From Serinibacter arcticus (lineage in GTDB: Bacteria > Actinomycetota > Actinomycetes > Actinomycetales > Beutenbergiaceae): 64,000 nucleotides of DNA. The notes under the pieces were generated by a model that did not search any database, was not told the DNA's origin, and worked only from the letters and a program-made list of their open reading frames with translations. Location: NCBI RefSeq assembly GCF_004786095.1, contig NZ_RHPJ01000004.1, positions 124,001-188,000 of the forward strand, written 5' to 3'. Each line of letters begins with the position of its first letter. Position 1 is the stretch's first letter. The translations under genes were made by a program, and so were the position numbers. Shown piece after piece: positions 1-10,556 of the stretch.

Positions 1-1
1 G

Positions 2-1006
2 CACACCTTCCCGATCGCCGGGTGGGGTGACGGACCGATGTACGCGGACGAGAACCTCGGCGGCTGGGCCGTCATCGGGTTCTTCGTCCTCTCCGGCTAC
101 CTGATCATGGGCAGCCGGGTGCGGACCGACGCCGGCACGTACCTGATGCACCGGGTCGCGCGCATCTTCCCGGCCTTCCTCGTGTGCCTCGTCGTCACGG
201 CGCTCGCTTTCGCGCCCATCGGGTACTGGCGGCTGAACGGGACTCTGTCGGGCTTCCTCACCACGGCGAACACTCCAGCCAACTACGTCTTCGCGAACTC
301 CTTCCTGCGCATGTCGGACTACAGCGTCGCCGGTACGCCCGGGGCGGTGCCCTACCCCGGTGCCTGGAACGGGTCCCTGTGGAGCCTGTACTTCGAGTTC
401 CTGTGCTACATCGTCGTGGGCCTGCTCGCCTTCGTCCCGCTGGTCCGCCGGTCCGCGTGGGGGATCGCGGTCGCCTTCGTCCTCAGTGTCGTCGCACAGA
501 TCAGGGTCGGCGACGTGGTGGCACTCTTCGGCGGCAACGGTGAGATTCCGCTCCTCGCCAAGCTCCTCCCCTACTTCCTGGGTGGCGCGCTGCTGTACAT
601 GCTCAAGGACAGGATCCGGTTCTCTGCACCGTTCGGGCTCCTCGCCGCCGGTGTCTCGTTCGCGACGATCTCGCTGGTGCCGTCCTGGGGTGGCCAGCTG
701 GTGGCCCCGCTCGTGGCCTACGCCCTGCTGTGGGTCTCCCTCGTGCTGCCGGCACCGCGCGTGATCCTGCGCAACGACGTCTCCTACGGGGCGTACATCT
801 ACGCGTTCCCCGTCCAGCAGATGGTCGTGATCTTCGGTGGGCACACGCTCGGTCTCGTGCCCTACGTCCTGATCTGCACCGCCTTCACCGCCGTTCTCGC
901 CACCGCCAGCTGGCTGCTCGTGGAGCGGCCGGTGATGCGTCGGGTGCGCCGCGGGACGCCTTCCCCCGCGCCGACGGCGGCTCAGGCCGCCGTGACTCCG
1001 GGCTGA
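2..1006 (+). CDS. Acyltransferase family 3 membrane protein (5' end cut by window edge)
   Basis: This is a membrane O-acyltransferase, expected to move an acetyl or similar group onto an envelope sugar. The frame is open to the left edge, so the start lies outside the window. The first visible residues, HTFPIAGW, followed by GFFVLSGYLI about 23 residues later, match the N-terminal active-site His and the FFVLSGY block of Acyltransferase_3 (PF01757). About eight further hydrophobic segments follow and the tail is short and Ala/Pro-rich, with no SGNH domain. Its 3' end overlaps the convergent epimerase gene by 25 nt. Family assignment is firm; the acceptor is unknown, though the surrounding glycan genes suggest a surface polysaccharide. 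Confidence 0.85.
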   Translation, partial: HTFPIAGWGDGPMYADENLGGWAVIGFFVLSGYLIMGSRVRTDAGTYLMHRVARIFPAFLVCLVVTALAFAPIGYWRLNGTLSGFLTTANTPANYVFANSFLRMSDYSVAGTPGAVPYPGAWNGSLWSLYFEFLCYIVVGLLAFVPLVRRSAWGIAVAFVLSVVAQIRVGDVVALFGGNGEIPLLAKLLPYFLGGALLYMLKDRIRFSAPFGLLAAGVSFATISLVPSWGGQLVAPLVAYALLWVSLVLPAPRVILRNDVSYGAYIYAFPVQQMVVIFGGHTLGLVPYVLICTAFTAVLATASWLLVERPVMRRVRRGTPSPAPTAAQAAVTPG

Positions 1007-2052
1007 GCGTCGATCCAGCGAGCCAGTCGCTCGACACCCTCCTCGAGGGAGAACCGGGGGCGCCATCCGAGCGCCGCCGTGGCCGGCGCGGTCTCCGCCC
1101 AGGCGTGCCGGACGTCCCCGTGCCGGAACTGACCAGTGACGTGAGGTGCCGGAGCGCCGTACCGACGCGCGATCAGGTCGGCGGCGGCCCCGATCGTCTG
1201 GGTCTCACCCGAACCGATGTCGAGGGGTGCCGCAGCGACCTCCTGCGCCGTCACCGCCGCAACGACCGCGTCGACGACGTCGTCGATCAGCACGAAGTCG
1301 CGACGCACTCGTCCGTCCTCGAAGAGCGGGATCGACCGGCCGCCCATCGCCATCCGGCAGAAGAGGGACATGATCCCGGTGTACGGGTTGGTCAGCGACT
1401 GCCCCGGTCCGTAGACGTTCTGCAGTCGCAGCACGGCGACCTCGACGCCGAGTGCCCGGCCCCAGACGCCGAGGAGCTGCTCCTGAGCGAGCTTGGTCGC
1501 CCCGTACACGCTGACGGGTAAGGGCGCGACGCTGCGGGCGTCCATCGCCGTCGGGCGGAGGCCGGGGAAGTCCCACTCCCCCTCCGTCAGCATGGTGTCG
1601 CCCCGCTGGCCCGGGTACGTCGTGGATCCGTCGGCGTCGATCCACGCACCCTCGCCGTAGACGGCCCGCGAGCTCGTCAGCACGATCCGCGAGGGCCCCG
1701 CGCCGGCTCGGCCGAAGGCGTCGAGCATCTGGGTGGTGCCCACCACGTTCACCGACGCGTGCCTCGTCGCCTCGTCGAGGGACTGTCCTGTGCCCGTCTC
1801 TGCGGCCAGGTGCAGGACGACGTCGGGCGCCACGTCCTGCAGGAGGTGGTCCCAGACCGACGCGACCGTGACGTCGCCGGTGACGAGGCGCACGCCCTCG
1901 GGCAGGGCGGCGGGCCGATCACGGGTCGAATGGACCTGGGGGTGCAGGTTGTCCAGGGCGACGACGTCGTACGTCCGAAGGAGCTCCGGTGCCGCGGCCG
2001 CACCGATGAACCCGGCACCCCCGGTGACCAGGAGGGTGGGTCGGACGCTCAT
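982..2052 (-). CDS. NAD-dependent nucleotide-sugar epimerase/dehydratase (extended SDR)
   Basis: A 356-residue extended short-chain dehydrogenase acting on a nucleotide sugar. The NAD-binding GGAGFIG lies at residues 11-17 and the catalytic pair is Y183/K187 (VYGATK). Between the SSRAVYGEG block and the active-site Tyr there is an insert of about 50 residues, as in dTDP-L-rhamnose 4-epimerases of the WbiB type. That would give dTDP-6-deoxy-L-talose, but a UDP-sugar 4-epimerase is equally possible. The start at 2052 is chosen because its ATGA overlaps the stop of the upstream glycosyltransferase gene and sits right before the Rossmann fold; a longer frame reaches 2205 but has no family support. 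It is probably co-translated with that glycosyltransferase. Confidence 0.85.
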   Translation of the reverse strand: MSVRPTLLVTGGAGFIGAAAAPELLRTYDVVALDNLHPQVHSTRDRPAALPEGVRLVTGDVTVASVWDHLLQDVAPDVVLHLAAETGTGQSLDEATRHASVNVVGTTQMLDAFGRAGAGPSRIVLTSSRAVYGEGAWIDADGSTTYPGQRGDTMLTEGEWDFPGLRPTAMDARSVAPLPVSVYGATKLAQEQLLGVWGRALGVEVAVLRLQNVYGPGQSLTNPYTGIMSLFCRMAMGGRSIPLFEDGRVRRDFVLIDDVVDAVVAAVTAQEVAAAPLDIGSGETQTIGAAADLIARRYGAPAPHVTGQFRHGDVRHAWAETAPATAALGWRPRFSLEEGVERLARWIDAQPGVTAA

Positions 2053-2957
2053 GCCGCTGCTCGCGCGTCGCCACGGCCGAGCGCGTGGGCAGCGAGCCCA
2101 CGAAGCGCGGCGCCGTCCCGCAGCGCCAGCGCCCGCGGGGCGAGAGCCACCGCGTGGAGACGCGACGTGAGGTGCAGTCGAGCGGCGCGCTCGGCCCTGC
2201 GCCACCCCAGCGCCCGCATCTGCGCGGCCGCCAGCGCGAAGTAGCGCCGCTCCCCCGCGAACCGACGCCCGTCGATCAGCGTCGCCGACGAGGCGCTGGC
2301 GGAGTGGCGCCGGTAGCGGAAGGAATCGGTCGTGTCGAGCACGAGGCTTCCCCCGTCCCTGACGATGTCCACGACAAGGGCCAAATCCTGGATCAGCGGG
2401 AAGTCGTCCCGGAACGGGGTCCGCAGGAGTCGTTCGCGTGCGAACGCCAGGGACGGCCAGTACATCCAGTCGGCGCGCAGCAGACTGGCCGCGAGCTCCT
2501 CGCCCGCCAGCAGTCGGCGTCCGCGAGCTCGGGGCATCGTGAGCCGTTGCTTGACCGTGTCGGCGAGAGTCGTGCGCAGCTCTCCGGCCTCGTCGATCAC
2601 CCGCACGCCGGGCTGGATCACGTCGGCGTGCGGGAAGGCGGCGTGCGCCGCGCGGATCGTGTCGACGTAGTTCGGGAGCATCACGTCGTCGCAGCCCATG
2701 AACACCACGACGTCCTCGGTCGCGTGGGAGAGGCAGACCCGGTAGTTCTCAGTGATCCCGCGGTTGGTCTCGTTCCGGTGGAACACGATTCGGCCGTCCG
2801 CGAGCGAGTCGAGCCACGGCTCGAGCCACGGGTCGGGGTAGCAGTCGTCGACCACGGTCATGCGCCAGTCCCGGTCCGTCTGGGCGATCACGCTCCCGAC
2901 AGCGGCACGCATGTGGTCGGGGTCGCCCCAGTACGGCATCAGGATGTCGATCGTCAC
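2049..2957 (-). CDS. Glycosyltransferase family 2
   Basis: A 302-residue GT-A fold glycosyltransferase, predicted to act on the cytoplasmic side on an undecaprenyl-linked glycan. The N-terminus (VTIDILMPYWGDP) enters the nucleotide-binding fold at once, the VVDD motif follows, and an FMGCDD segment takes the place of the metal-binding DxD. No membrane segment is visible, except a possible weak C-terminal amphipathic region. The GTG start at 2957 is supported by GAGGAG about ten bases upstream; the frame continues upstream without homology. It is first in a two-gene unit with the epimerase, overlapping it by 4 nt, and is divergent from the flippase gene. Donor and acceptor are unknown. Confidence 0.82.
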   Translation of the reverse strand: MTIDILMPYWGDPDHMRAAVGSVIAQTDRDWRMTVVDDCYPDPWLEPWLDSLADGRIVFHRNETNRGITENYRVCLSHATEDVVVFMGCDDVMLPNYVDTIRAAHAAFPHADVIQPGVRVIDEAGELRTTLADTVKQRLTMPRARGRRLLAGEELAASLLRADWMYWPSLAFARERLLRTPFRDDFPLIQDLALVVDIVRDGGSLVLDTTDSFRYRRHSASASSATLIDGRRFAGERRYFALAAAQMRALGWRRAERAARLHLTSRLHAVALAPRALALRDGAALRGLAAHALGRGDARAAA

Positions 2958-3099
2958 GGTCCAGGATCTCCTCTGGCAGCTCGTCGGCGTCTGCCCGCCG
3001 CACACCTCGTGCTCGGGCCAGATCGACTCTAGACCAGCGGCCCGGCCGCGCCGCGGGCTCGGCGCCCGGCGCCCGGCGCGGTGCGGCAGACTGCTGGAC

Positions 3100-4338
3100 A
3101 TGCGCGCGAGCACCCCACCCCCTCGATCCGACGCCGTGATCGGACGTCGCCAGGGCGCACAGGTCGGACTCGCCTCGGCGGTCGCCGCGGGCGTCGGCAT
3201 GCTGGTGCTGCTCGCGTCGGCCCGTCTCCTGCCACTGACGGAGTCGACGGACTTCCAGACGTTCTGGGCCGCCCTGTTCGCCTGCTTCGGTGTGCTCAGC
3301 GGACTCTCGATCGAGGTGACACGGTCGGCGGCCACGGCCTCCGCCACACCTGCGCGCGGTCCGAGACTCGCCGTGGTCGCTCTCGTGGCCACCGTGGCTT
3401 GCCTGACCCTGCTGGCCGTCTCGTCGGCGTTGTGGGCCCCCTTCGTCTTCCCGCAGCACACGGTGATGTTCGCCGCCCTGCTCGTCCTGGGGGCGTCGGC
3501 CTACGCGGGTCACTCGACGCTCGTGGGCGCGCTGGCGGGCTCCGGGCGCTGGTCGACCTACGCCGCGACCATCACCCTCGAGAGCGCGGTGCGGGCCGCT
3601 CTCGTCGGTCTCGCGCTCCTCGTCGGTACCGGTCTGTTCGGCATGGCGGTCGGAGCGACGGTCGCTGCGGCGACGTGGCTGGCGGTCTGGCTGACCCGCC
3701 CGGCGGCGCGGGCCGCCCTCGCCGCGCGGGCCGACGTCGCCGCACCCGCACTCACCAGACGGATCGGCGCAGCTCTGGCAGCGCAGGGGTCCTCTGCGCT
3801 GCTGGTCGTCGGCTTCCCCGTCCTCCTGCGACTGACGACCGACGCGTCGGAGTTCGCCGCGGCCGCGCCGCTCCTGCTCGCCATCACGCTGACTCGCGCT
3901 CCCCTCCTCGTGCCCCTGAACGCCTACCAGGGCGTCGCCGTCGCGCACTTCGTCGCGCAGCGGGAGCGGGGACTCGCTGCGGCAGCCCGCCCCCTGGCCG
4001 CCGTCGCCGGTGTCGGTGCGGTCGGAGCGGGGCTCGCGCTCCTCGTCGGCAGCCCCCTCCTGCGCCTGCTCGGCGGGCCGGACTTCGTCGTCCCGGGCAC
4101 CGTGCTGGCGGGTCTGGTTCTGGCCGCCACGGCCATCGCGCTGCTCACGCTGACCGGCGCTCTCACCCAGGCGCTGGAGCAGCACGCCTGGTATCTCGCG
4201 GGGTGGCTCGTAGCCACGGCCACCGCCGTCGCACTCCTGCTCACGCCGGGAACGATGGCGGGCCGCACGCTGCTCGCGCTGACGGTCGGCCCCCTCGCGG
4301 GCATCCTCGTCCACCTCGTCCGAGCCGCGAGGCGGTGA
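3100..4338 (+). CDS. Wzx/MATE-like polysaccharide flippase
   Basis: A 412-residue integral membrane protein with about twelve hydrophobic segments, Ala/Leu/Val-rich throughout, separated by short Arg-rich loops. The length and layout fit polysaccharide biosynthesis proteins of the MOP flippase superfamily, which move polyprenyl-linked glycan units across the membrane. ATG at 3100 directly precedes the first basic N-terminal stretch; a CAGACT box seven bases upstream could give a leaderless message. The window therefore holds two glycan export routes, this one and Wzm/Wzt. It could instead be a divergent transporter, because sequence-specific Wzx motifs are weak. Confidence 0.7.
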   Translation: MRASTPPPRSDAVIGRRQGAQVGLASAVAAGVGMLVLLASARLLPLTESTDFQTFWAALFACFGVLSGLSIEVTRSAATASATPARGPRLAVVALVATVACLTLLAVSSALWAPFVFPQHTVMFAALLVLGASAYAGHSTLVGALAGSGRWSTYAATITLESAVRAALVGLALLVGTGLFGMAVGATVAAATWLAVWLTRPAARAALAARADVAAPALTRRIGAALAAQGSSALLVVGFPVLLRLTTDASEFAAAAPLLLAITLTRAPLLVPLNAYQGVAVAHFVAQRERGLAAAARPLAAVAGVGAVGAGLALLVGSPLLRLLGGPDFVVPGTVLAGLVLAATAIALLTLTGALTQALEQHAWYLAGWLVATATAVALLLTPGTMAGRTLLALTVGPLAGILVHLVRAARR

Positions 4339-4350
4339 GGCCGCGTCGCG

Positions 4351-5259
4351 TCAGCGGGTCGGCTCGGGGCGTCTCCCGGTTTTGCCGCGCAACCCGTCCA
4401 CGAGTCCGGCGCGCAGCTCGGCCAGGCGTGCGCGACGCCCCGGGGCGAGGAGGGTCGTGATCGCGACGTGCCGCACGTGCTTGGCCACGGCCGTGGCGGC
4501 CCATCCCGGACGCCGTCGCGCCCATCGCCGGAGCAGGATCACCAGGTTGCGCTGCTGGTAGTAGTACCGGAACGTCGACGCGACCGTCACGGGAACGGAC
4601 CGCCCCAGCACCTCGACCGCCAGGGTCCCCCCGAGCTGGTGCCCCGTCGCCAGACCGGGAGCGACGAGACAGCGGGCACCCTCCTGGGTCGTCCGGAGGA
4701 AGTACTCGGTGTCGACGCCGTCGATGAACAGCGCCTCGTCGAGAAGTCCCAGCTTCTCGAGCACGTCCCGGGGGACGAGGAGACCCGACTGGATCGGCTC
4801 GCGGGCGAGGACGAAACCGGACAGCTCGCCGCTGCGGTTCGAACGCAGGCCTCCCGCGAACTCCGGTGCCACGCTGCCGACGCGGATACCGGCTGTCCGC
4901 GCCTCGTCGGCGAGGGACACGAGGATCGCGACGTAGCCGGCCGGAAGCGTGGAGTCCTGGTCCATCGTGAGGACGTAGGAGGTGTCGGGGTCGGCGAGCG
5001 CGTCGCGGATACCCGCGTTGAGCGCCGCGCCGATGCCGGAGTTCCGTGGCAGACGGACGACGCGTGCACCGAGACCCTCGACCGCGTCCAGCGTCGCGTC
5101 CACGGATCCGTCGGCGGGTGAGCCGTCGTCGACCACGACGACACTCGACTGGCCGATCGCGGAGCGCACCGCCTCCACGAGGGACGACCCCGGCGCGAAG
5201 GCGGAGACGACGGTCACGACAGCGGCGTCGGACGGCGAGTTGTCAGCGTTTTCGGGCAT
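4351..5259 (-). CDS. Rhamnosyltransferase-like glycosyltransferase family 2 (WbbL type)
   Basis: A 302-residue GT2 enzyme with VVDDGSPADGS near residues 42-52, RNSGIGAALNAGI near 72-84 and the metal-binding DQDS at 100-103. These are the arrangement and motif of WbbL/RfbF-type rhamnosyltransferases. The C-terminal FRYYYQQRNL block is also usual for this group. The inferred donor is dTDP-L-rhamnose, consistent with rmlB nearby. ATG at 5259 is preferred because a TACGCT -10 box lies exactly six bases upstream, giving a leaderless message; ATG at 5289 would add ten residues. It ends 12 nt from the convergent flippase gene. Confidence 0.82.
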   Translation of the reverse strand: MPENADNSPSDAAVVTVVSAFAPGSSLVEAVRSAIGQSSVVVVDDGSPADGSVDATLDAVEGLGARVVRLPRNSGIGAALNAGIRDALADPDTSYVLTMDQDSTLPAGYVAILVSLADEARTAGIRVGSVAPEFAGGLRSNRSGELSGFVLAREPIQSGLLVPRDVLEKLGLLDEALFIDGVDTEYFLRTTQEGARCLVAPGLATGHQLGGTLAVEVLGRSVPVTVASTFRYYYQQRNLVILLRRWARRRPGWAATAVAKHVRHVAITTLLAPGRRARLAELRAGLVDGLRGKTGRRPEPTR

Positions 5260-5309
5260 CCCGGGAGCGTACACTCGGGCTTCCGACATCCCGACCCATT
5301 GGAGTGTGG

Positions 5310-6095
5310 ATGCCCCACGCTGCGCGCAGCGCCGTGTCCGTGTGCATGGCTGCGTACAACGGAGAGCGTCACATCGAGGAGCAGATCGGGTCGATCCTGG
5401 CCCAGCTCGGTGCTGACGACGAGCTCATCATCGTCGACGACCGGTCCACCGACGGAACCCGCGACGTGGTCCGAGGGATCGACGACGAGCGGATCCGCCT
5501 GGTGGCGCGAGACGTCAACCTCGGGTACGTGCGGACGTTCGAGGAGGCCGTGGGCCTCGCGACCCGGCCACACATCCTGCTCACCGACCAGGACGACGTC
5601 TGGCTCCCCGGGCGGGTGGAGGCGATGTCGGCGGCTCTCGAGCTCACCGACGTCGTCGCGACCAACCTCGGCACGCTGGGCGGACCCGAGAAGCTCCGCG
5701 GACCGTTCGGTCAGAACGACTGGCGCCTGCGCGCCGACGACTCGCGCCACCACGGGCGCAACATCCTCGGCATCCTCCTCGGAGACCGGCCCTACTACGG
5801 CTGCGCCATGGGCCTGCGTCGATCCGTTCTCCCCCTGGTCCTGCCGCTCCCCTCCTTCCTGCACGAGTCGCACGACCTCTGGCTCGCCCTGGCGGGGAAC
5901 GTCCAGGGCTCGATCACCCACCTCGAGATCCGGTCGCTCGAACGACGACTCCACGACTCGAACCAGACCCCGGAACGCCCCAGGGGACCCGGCGCCGTCG
6001 TGCGCTCACGTCTCGTCCTCGTCCAGTGCCTGCGCGTCCTTCGCACCCGTCGCCGTGTGCTCCGCGACCGCGCCAACGAAGGGATCCACCCGTGA
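5310..6095 (+). CDS. Glycosyltransferase family 2
   Basis: A 261-residue GT2 enzyme starting almost directly in the fold (SVCMAAYNGERHI), with VDDRSTDGT at 42-50 and LTDQDDVW at 91-98 as the metal site. The TDQDD form is typical of rhamnosyl- and related transferases of O-antigen clusters (WfgS-like). ATG at 5310 has GGAG five to six bases upstream. It opens an operon of three genes joined by 4-nt GTGA overlaps: this gene, a lipoprotein and the LGFP protein. The coupling of a transferase to two exported proteins suggests the glycan and its binding proteins are made together. Substrate is not determinable from sequence. Confidence 0.83.
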   Translation: MPHAARSAVSVCMAAYNGERHIEEQIGSILAQLGADDELIIVDDRSTDGTRDVVRGIDDERIRLVARDVNLGYVRTFEEAVGLATRPHILLTDQDDVWLPGRVEAMSAALELTDVVATNLGTLGGPEKLRGPFGQNDWRLRADDSRHHGRNILGILLGDRPYYGCAMGLRRSVLPLVLPLPSFLHESHDLWLALAGNVQGSITHLEIRSLERRLHDSNQTPERPRGPGAVVRSRLVLVQCLRVLRTRRRVLRDRANEGIHP

Positions 6096-6730
6096 TCGTT
6101 CGATCTTCCCTCCGCATCGTGCGGGCCGTGGGGGTGGCGGGCCTGGCGCTCGCCCTCGTCGCCGGTTGCACGGCACCCCAGCCGACGTCGGGCGAGCCGG
6201 CGAACCCGGACGCCTCGGCCACCTCGTCGGCGAGCCCGTCAGGCCCGGCGTCCGACTACCCGAGCCCGACACCGACCTCCGCCGAACCGACGTCGTCGGC
6301 CCCCACGGCCGACCCCACCCAGAGCTCGTCGCCGGACGACCCGTCGGCGACGCCGACGGAGACCGCCGGGGAGGAGGGCAGCTCCGGTTCCTCACCGTCG
6401 CAGGAGCCGACGCAGTCTCCTCCGCCCACCGGGGACGCCACACCCACGGTGGCTCCGGTCGTCTCCTTCGCGGAGGTGTCGTCCGGCACGCTCGTGGTCA
6501 ACGCCCACGTCCCCGTCGTCGAGACCGGTGGGACGTGCGTCCTGACTGCGACTCGCGGGACGAACGAGGTGTTCCGGACGGTCTCGTCGTTCGCCGACGC
6601 GACGACCACGCTGTGCGACCCCTTCTCGCTCCCGCTCCCCTCCCCCTCGCGTGGCACGTGGACCGTCCAGATCGCCTACTCCTCCCCGCAGTCGACGGGG
6701 AGCACGTCCGTGGAGGTGACGGCCCCGTGA
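6092..6730 (+). CDS. Ser/Thr/Pro-rich lipoprotein, unknown function
   Basis: A 212-residue exported lipoprotein. A short basic N-terminus and a hydrophobic stretch end in LVAGC, so Cys26 is the predicted lipidation site. Residues 30-135 are a low-complexity Ser/Thr/Pro/Glu stalk, probably spanning the wall and possibly glycosylated. The last 75 residues form a compact region with two Cys residues (TCVL and TLCDP), consistent with one disulfide and an Ig-like beta domain. GTG at 6092 overlaps the previous stop (GTGA). I do not recognise the C-terminal domain. Position between a glycosyltransferase and an LGFP protein suggests an envelope role. Confidence 0.75.
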   Translation: MIVRSSLRIVRAVGVAGLALALVAGCTAPQPTSGEPANPDASATSSASPSGPASDYPSPTPTSAEPTSSAPTADPTQSSSPDDPSATPTETAGEEGSSGSSPSQEPTQSPPPTGDATPTVAPVVSFAEVSSGTLVVNAHVPVVETGGTCVLTATRGTNEVFRTVSSFADATTTLCDPFSLPLPSPSRGTWTVQIAYSSPQSTGSTSVEVTAP

Positions 6731-8631
6731 CCGCGATCCGACGCGTGCTCACCGCGCTCGCCGCGGCCGTCGTCGCCGCCGTGGTGGTGGTGGCGGCACC
6801 CTCCGCTCCCGTGGCCGAGGCGGCGACCGGCTCCGACTTCCGCGCCGGAAACATCATCTCCGACGCGATGTTCTACGACTCGGGCTCGATGGGCGTGGCC
6901 GAGATCCAGCAGTTCCTGAACCAACGGGGCGCGAACTGCGTGGCTGGCGAGATGCCGTGCCTGAAGGACTTCCGGGAGAACACACGCACGTCGTACGCCC
7001 AGGCCGGGCTGTGCGACGGGTACCTCGGGCAGCCCAACGAGTCGGCCGCCCAGATCATCTACACGATCGCGAGATCGTGCCGCATCAATCCTCAGACGCT
7101 CCTCGTTCTCCTGGAGAAGGAGCAGAGTCTGGTGGCGCGCAGCCGTCCGACCGCCCGCTCCTACCAGATCGCGATGGGTTACGGCTGCCCCGACACCGCA
7201 CCGTGCGACGCGGAGTACTACGGGTTCCAGAACCAGACCTACCGCGCCGCGCGGCAGTTCCAGGTGTACAAGGCCAACCCCACCCGGTACGGCTACCAGG
7301 CCGGACGCGTGAACTCGATCCAGTGGCACCCGAACGCGGCGTGCGGGAGCTCGCCGGTCTACATCGAGAACCAGGCCACGGCGGCGCTGTACATCTACAC
7401 CCCGTACCAGCCCAACGCGGCAGCGCTGAACAACCTGTACGGCACGGGTGACTCGTGCTCCTCCTACGGCAACCGCAACTTCTGGCGCATCTACACCGAC
7501 TGGTTCGGGAACACCGGTTTCCCCGTGATCGGTGCCATCCGCGCGGACTGGCAGGCGGAGGGCGGCGCCACGGGCTACTTCGGATCACCGCGGACCGCGG
7601 AGATCTGTCGGGCGGACGGTACGTGCGCCCAGCGCTTCGAGCGCGGCACCATCACCTACCGTCCCGGCAGCGGCATCACCCGCGTGATCGGATCGATGCA
7701 CGCGAACTGGTGGACCGACAACGGGCCCACGGGGTACTTCGGGTACCCGCTGGGGAACGAGGTCTGCCGCGCCGACGGCTCCTGCGCCCAGCGCTTCGAG
7801 CGAGGCACCATCACGTTCCGGCCCGGTGTCGGAATCGTCAGGGCCATCGGTTCGATGAACGGGAACTGGTGGCTGGAGAACGGACCCACCGGGTACTTCG
7901 GCTACCCGCTGGGCAACGAGACCTGCCGCGCCGACGGCGCGTGCGCGCAACGTTTCGAGCGTGGCACCATCACCTTCAGGCCGGGCGGTGGCATCGTCCG
8001 TGTGATCGGCGCCACCAACAACAACTGGTCGCTCGAGAACGGACCTACCGGATACTTCGGCTACCCCCTGAGCAGCGAGGTCTGCCGCGCCGACGGCGCG
8101 TGCGCCCAGCGCTTCGAGCGCGGCACCATCGCCTACCGCCCCAGCACGGGCGTCGTCAGGGTCATCGGTGCCACCAACAACAACTGGTGGCTCGAGAACG
8201 GCCCGACCGGGTACTTCGGCCAACCCCTCAGCAGCGAGGTCTGCCGCGCCGACGGCGCGTGCGCCCAGCGCTTCGAACGCGGCACCATCGCCTACCGCCC
8301 CAGCACGGGCATCGTCAGGGTCATCGGTTCGATGCACGGGACGTGGTGGAGCGACAACGGGCCGACCGGCACCTTCGGGTACCCCGTCTCCCCCGAGGAG
8401 GGCGGCCCTGCGGCAAGCACCCTGCAGAGGTTCGACGGCGGTGCCTACTCCTTCACCGGCAGCCCCCAGGCCACCCGGGTGCGCGACGTCATCGCGAGCA
8501 CGTGGCTGCAGAACATCGCCCGCCTGGGCTCCCCGACCGGCGAGGAGGTCGTGACGTCGGGGTCTCGTGTCCAGCGCTTCCAGACCGGAACGATCACGGT
8601 CGCGGCGGACGGCTCGGTCCGCGTGAGCTGA
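6727..8631 (+). CDS. Secreted LGFP-repeat protein with lysozyme-like N-terminal domain
   Basis: A 634-residue secreted protein. Residues 1-34 are a signal peptide ending near AEAAT. Residues 40-260 form a Cys-rich domain containing TLLVLLEKEQSLV, resembling the helix and acidic residue of lysozyme-like hydrolases; the family often carries the label hemagglutinin. From about residue 264 come seven tandem LGFP-type repeats (PF08310), 53 residues each, the first five with YFGYPL-like and CAQRFERGTI cores and the last two degenerate. LGFP repeats are known from corynebacterial Csp1 and are thought to bind wall arabinogalactan. GTG at 6727 overlaps the lipoprotein stop. A strong hairpin follows the stop. 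Confidence 0.85.
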   Translation: MTAIRRVLTALAAAVVAAVVVVAAPSAPVAEAATGSDFRAGNIISDAMFYDSGSMGVAEIQQFLNQRGANCVAGEMPCLKDFRENTRTSYAQAGLCDGYLGQPNESAAQIIYTIARSCRINPQTLLVLLEKEQSLVARSRPTARSYQIAMGYGCPDTAPCDAEYYGFQNQTYRAARQFQVYKANPTRYGYQAGRVNSIQWHPNAACGSSPVYIENQATAALYIYTPYQPNAAALNNLYGTGDSCSSYGNRNFWRIYTDWFGNTGFPVIGAIRADWQAEGGATGYFGSPRTAEICRADGTCAQRFERGTITYRPGSGITRVIGSMHANWWTDNGPTGYFGYPLGNEVCRADGSCAQRFERGTITFRPGVGIVRAIGSMNGNWWLENGPTGYFGYPLGNETCRADGACAQRFERGTITFRPGGGIVRVIGATNNNWSLENGPTGYFGYPLSSEVCRADGACAQRFERGTIAYRPSTGVVRVIGATNNNWWLENGPTGYFGQPLSSEVCRADGACAQRFERGTIAYRPSTGIVRVIGSMHGTWWSDNGPTGTFGYPVSPEEGGPAASTLQRFDGGAYSFTGSPQATRVRDVIASTWLQNIARLGSPTGEEVVTSGSRVQRFQTGTITVAADGSVRVS

Positions 8632-8654
8632 CGCGGCCCCGCCGGTACGACGGA

Positions 8655-8688
8655 GGGCGGTGCACCCACCTCGGTGGGTGCACCGCCC
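8655..8688. terminator. Bidirectional hairpin terminator
   Basis: A perfect 16-bp inverted repeat (arms 8655-8670 and 8673-8688, starting GGGCGGTGCACC) separated by two bases, so the real loop opens a few pairs. It lies 24 nt after the LGFP gene stop and 23 nt before the end of convergent rmlB. The arms are G+C-rich with only TT after the right arm, as is usual for high-GC actinobacteria. Confidence 0.8.
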
Positions 8689-8711
8689 TTCGTGTCGGGT
8701 GCGAGCGGTCC

Positions 8712-10552
<1,841 letters not shown>

Positions 10553-10556
<4 letters not shown>

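Noticed and set aside
5299-6726. Long frame upstream of the LGFP protein, overlapping a glycosyltransferase and the lipoprotein gene
   Set aside because: The protein family signal and signal peptide begin at the GTG at 6727; upstream residues are Ser/Arg-rich shadow sequence of the genes in other frames.
6676-7329. Minus-strand frame within the LGFP gene
   Set aside because: No ribosome site and no family match; the plus-strand gene explains the region.
7560-8600. Regular repeats considered as a CRISPR or satellite array
   Set aside because: The period is 159 bp in frame and encodes LGFP protein repeats; there are no unique spacers between short repeats.
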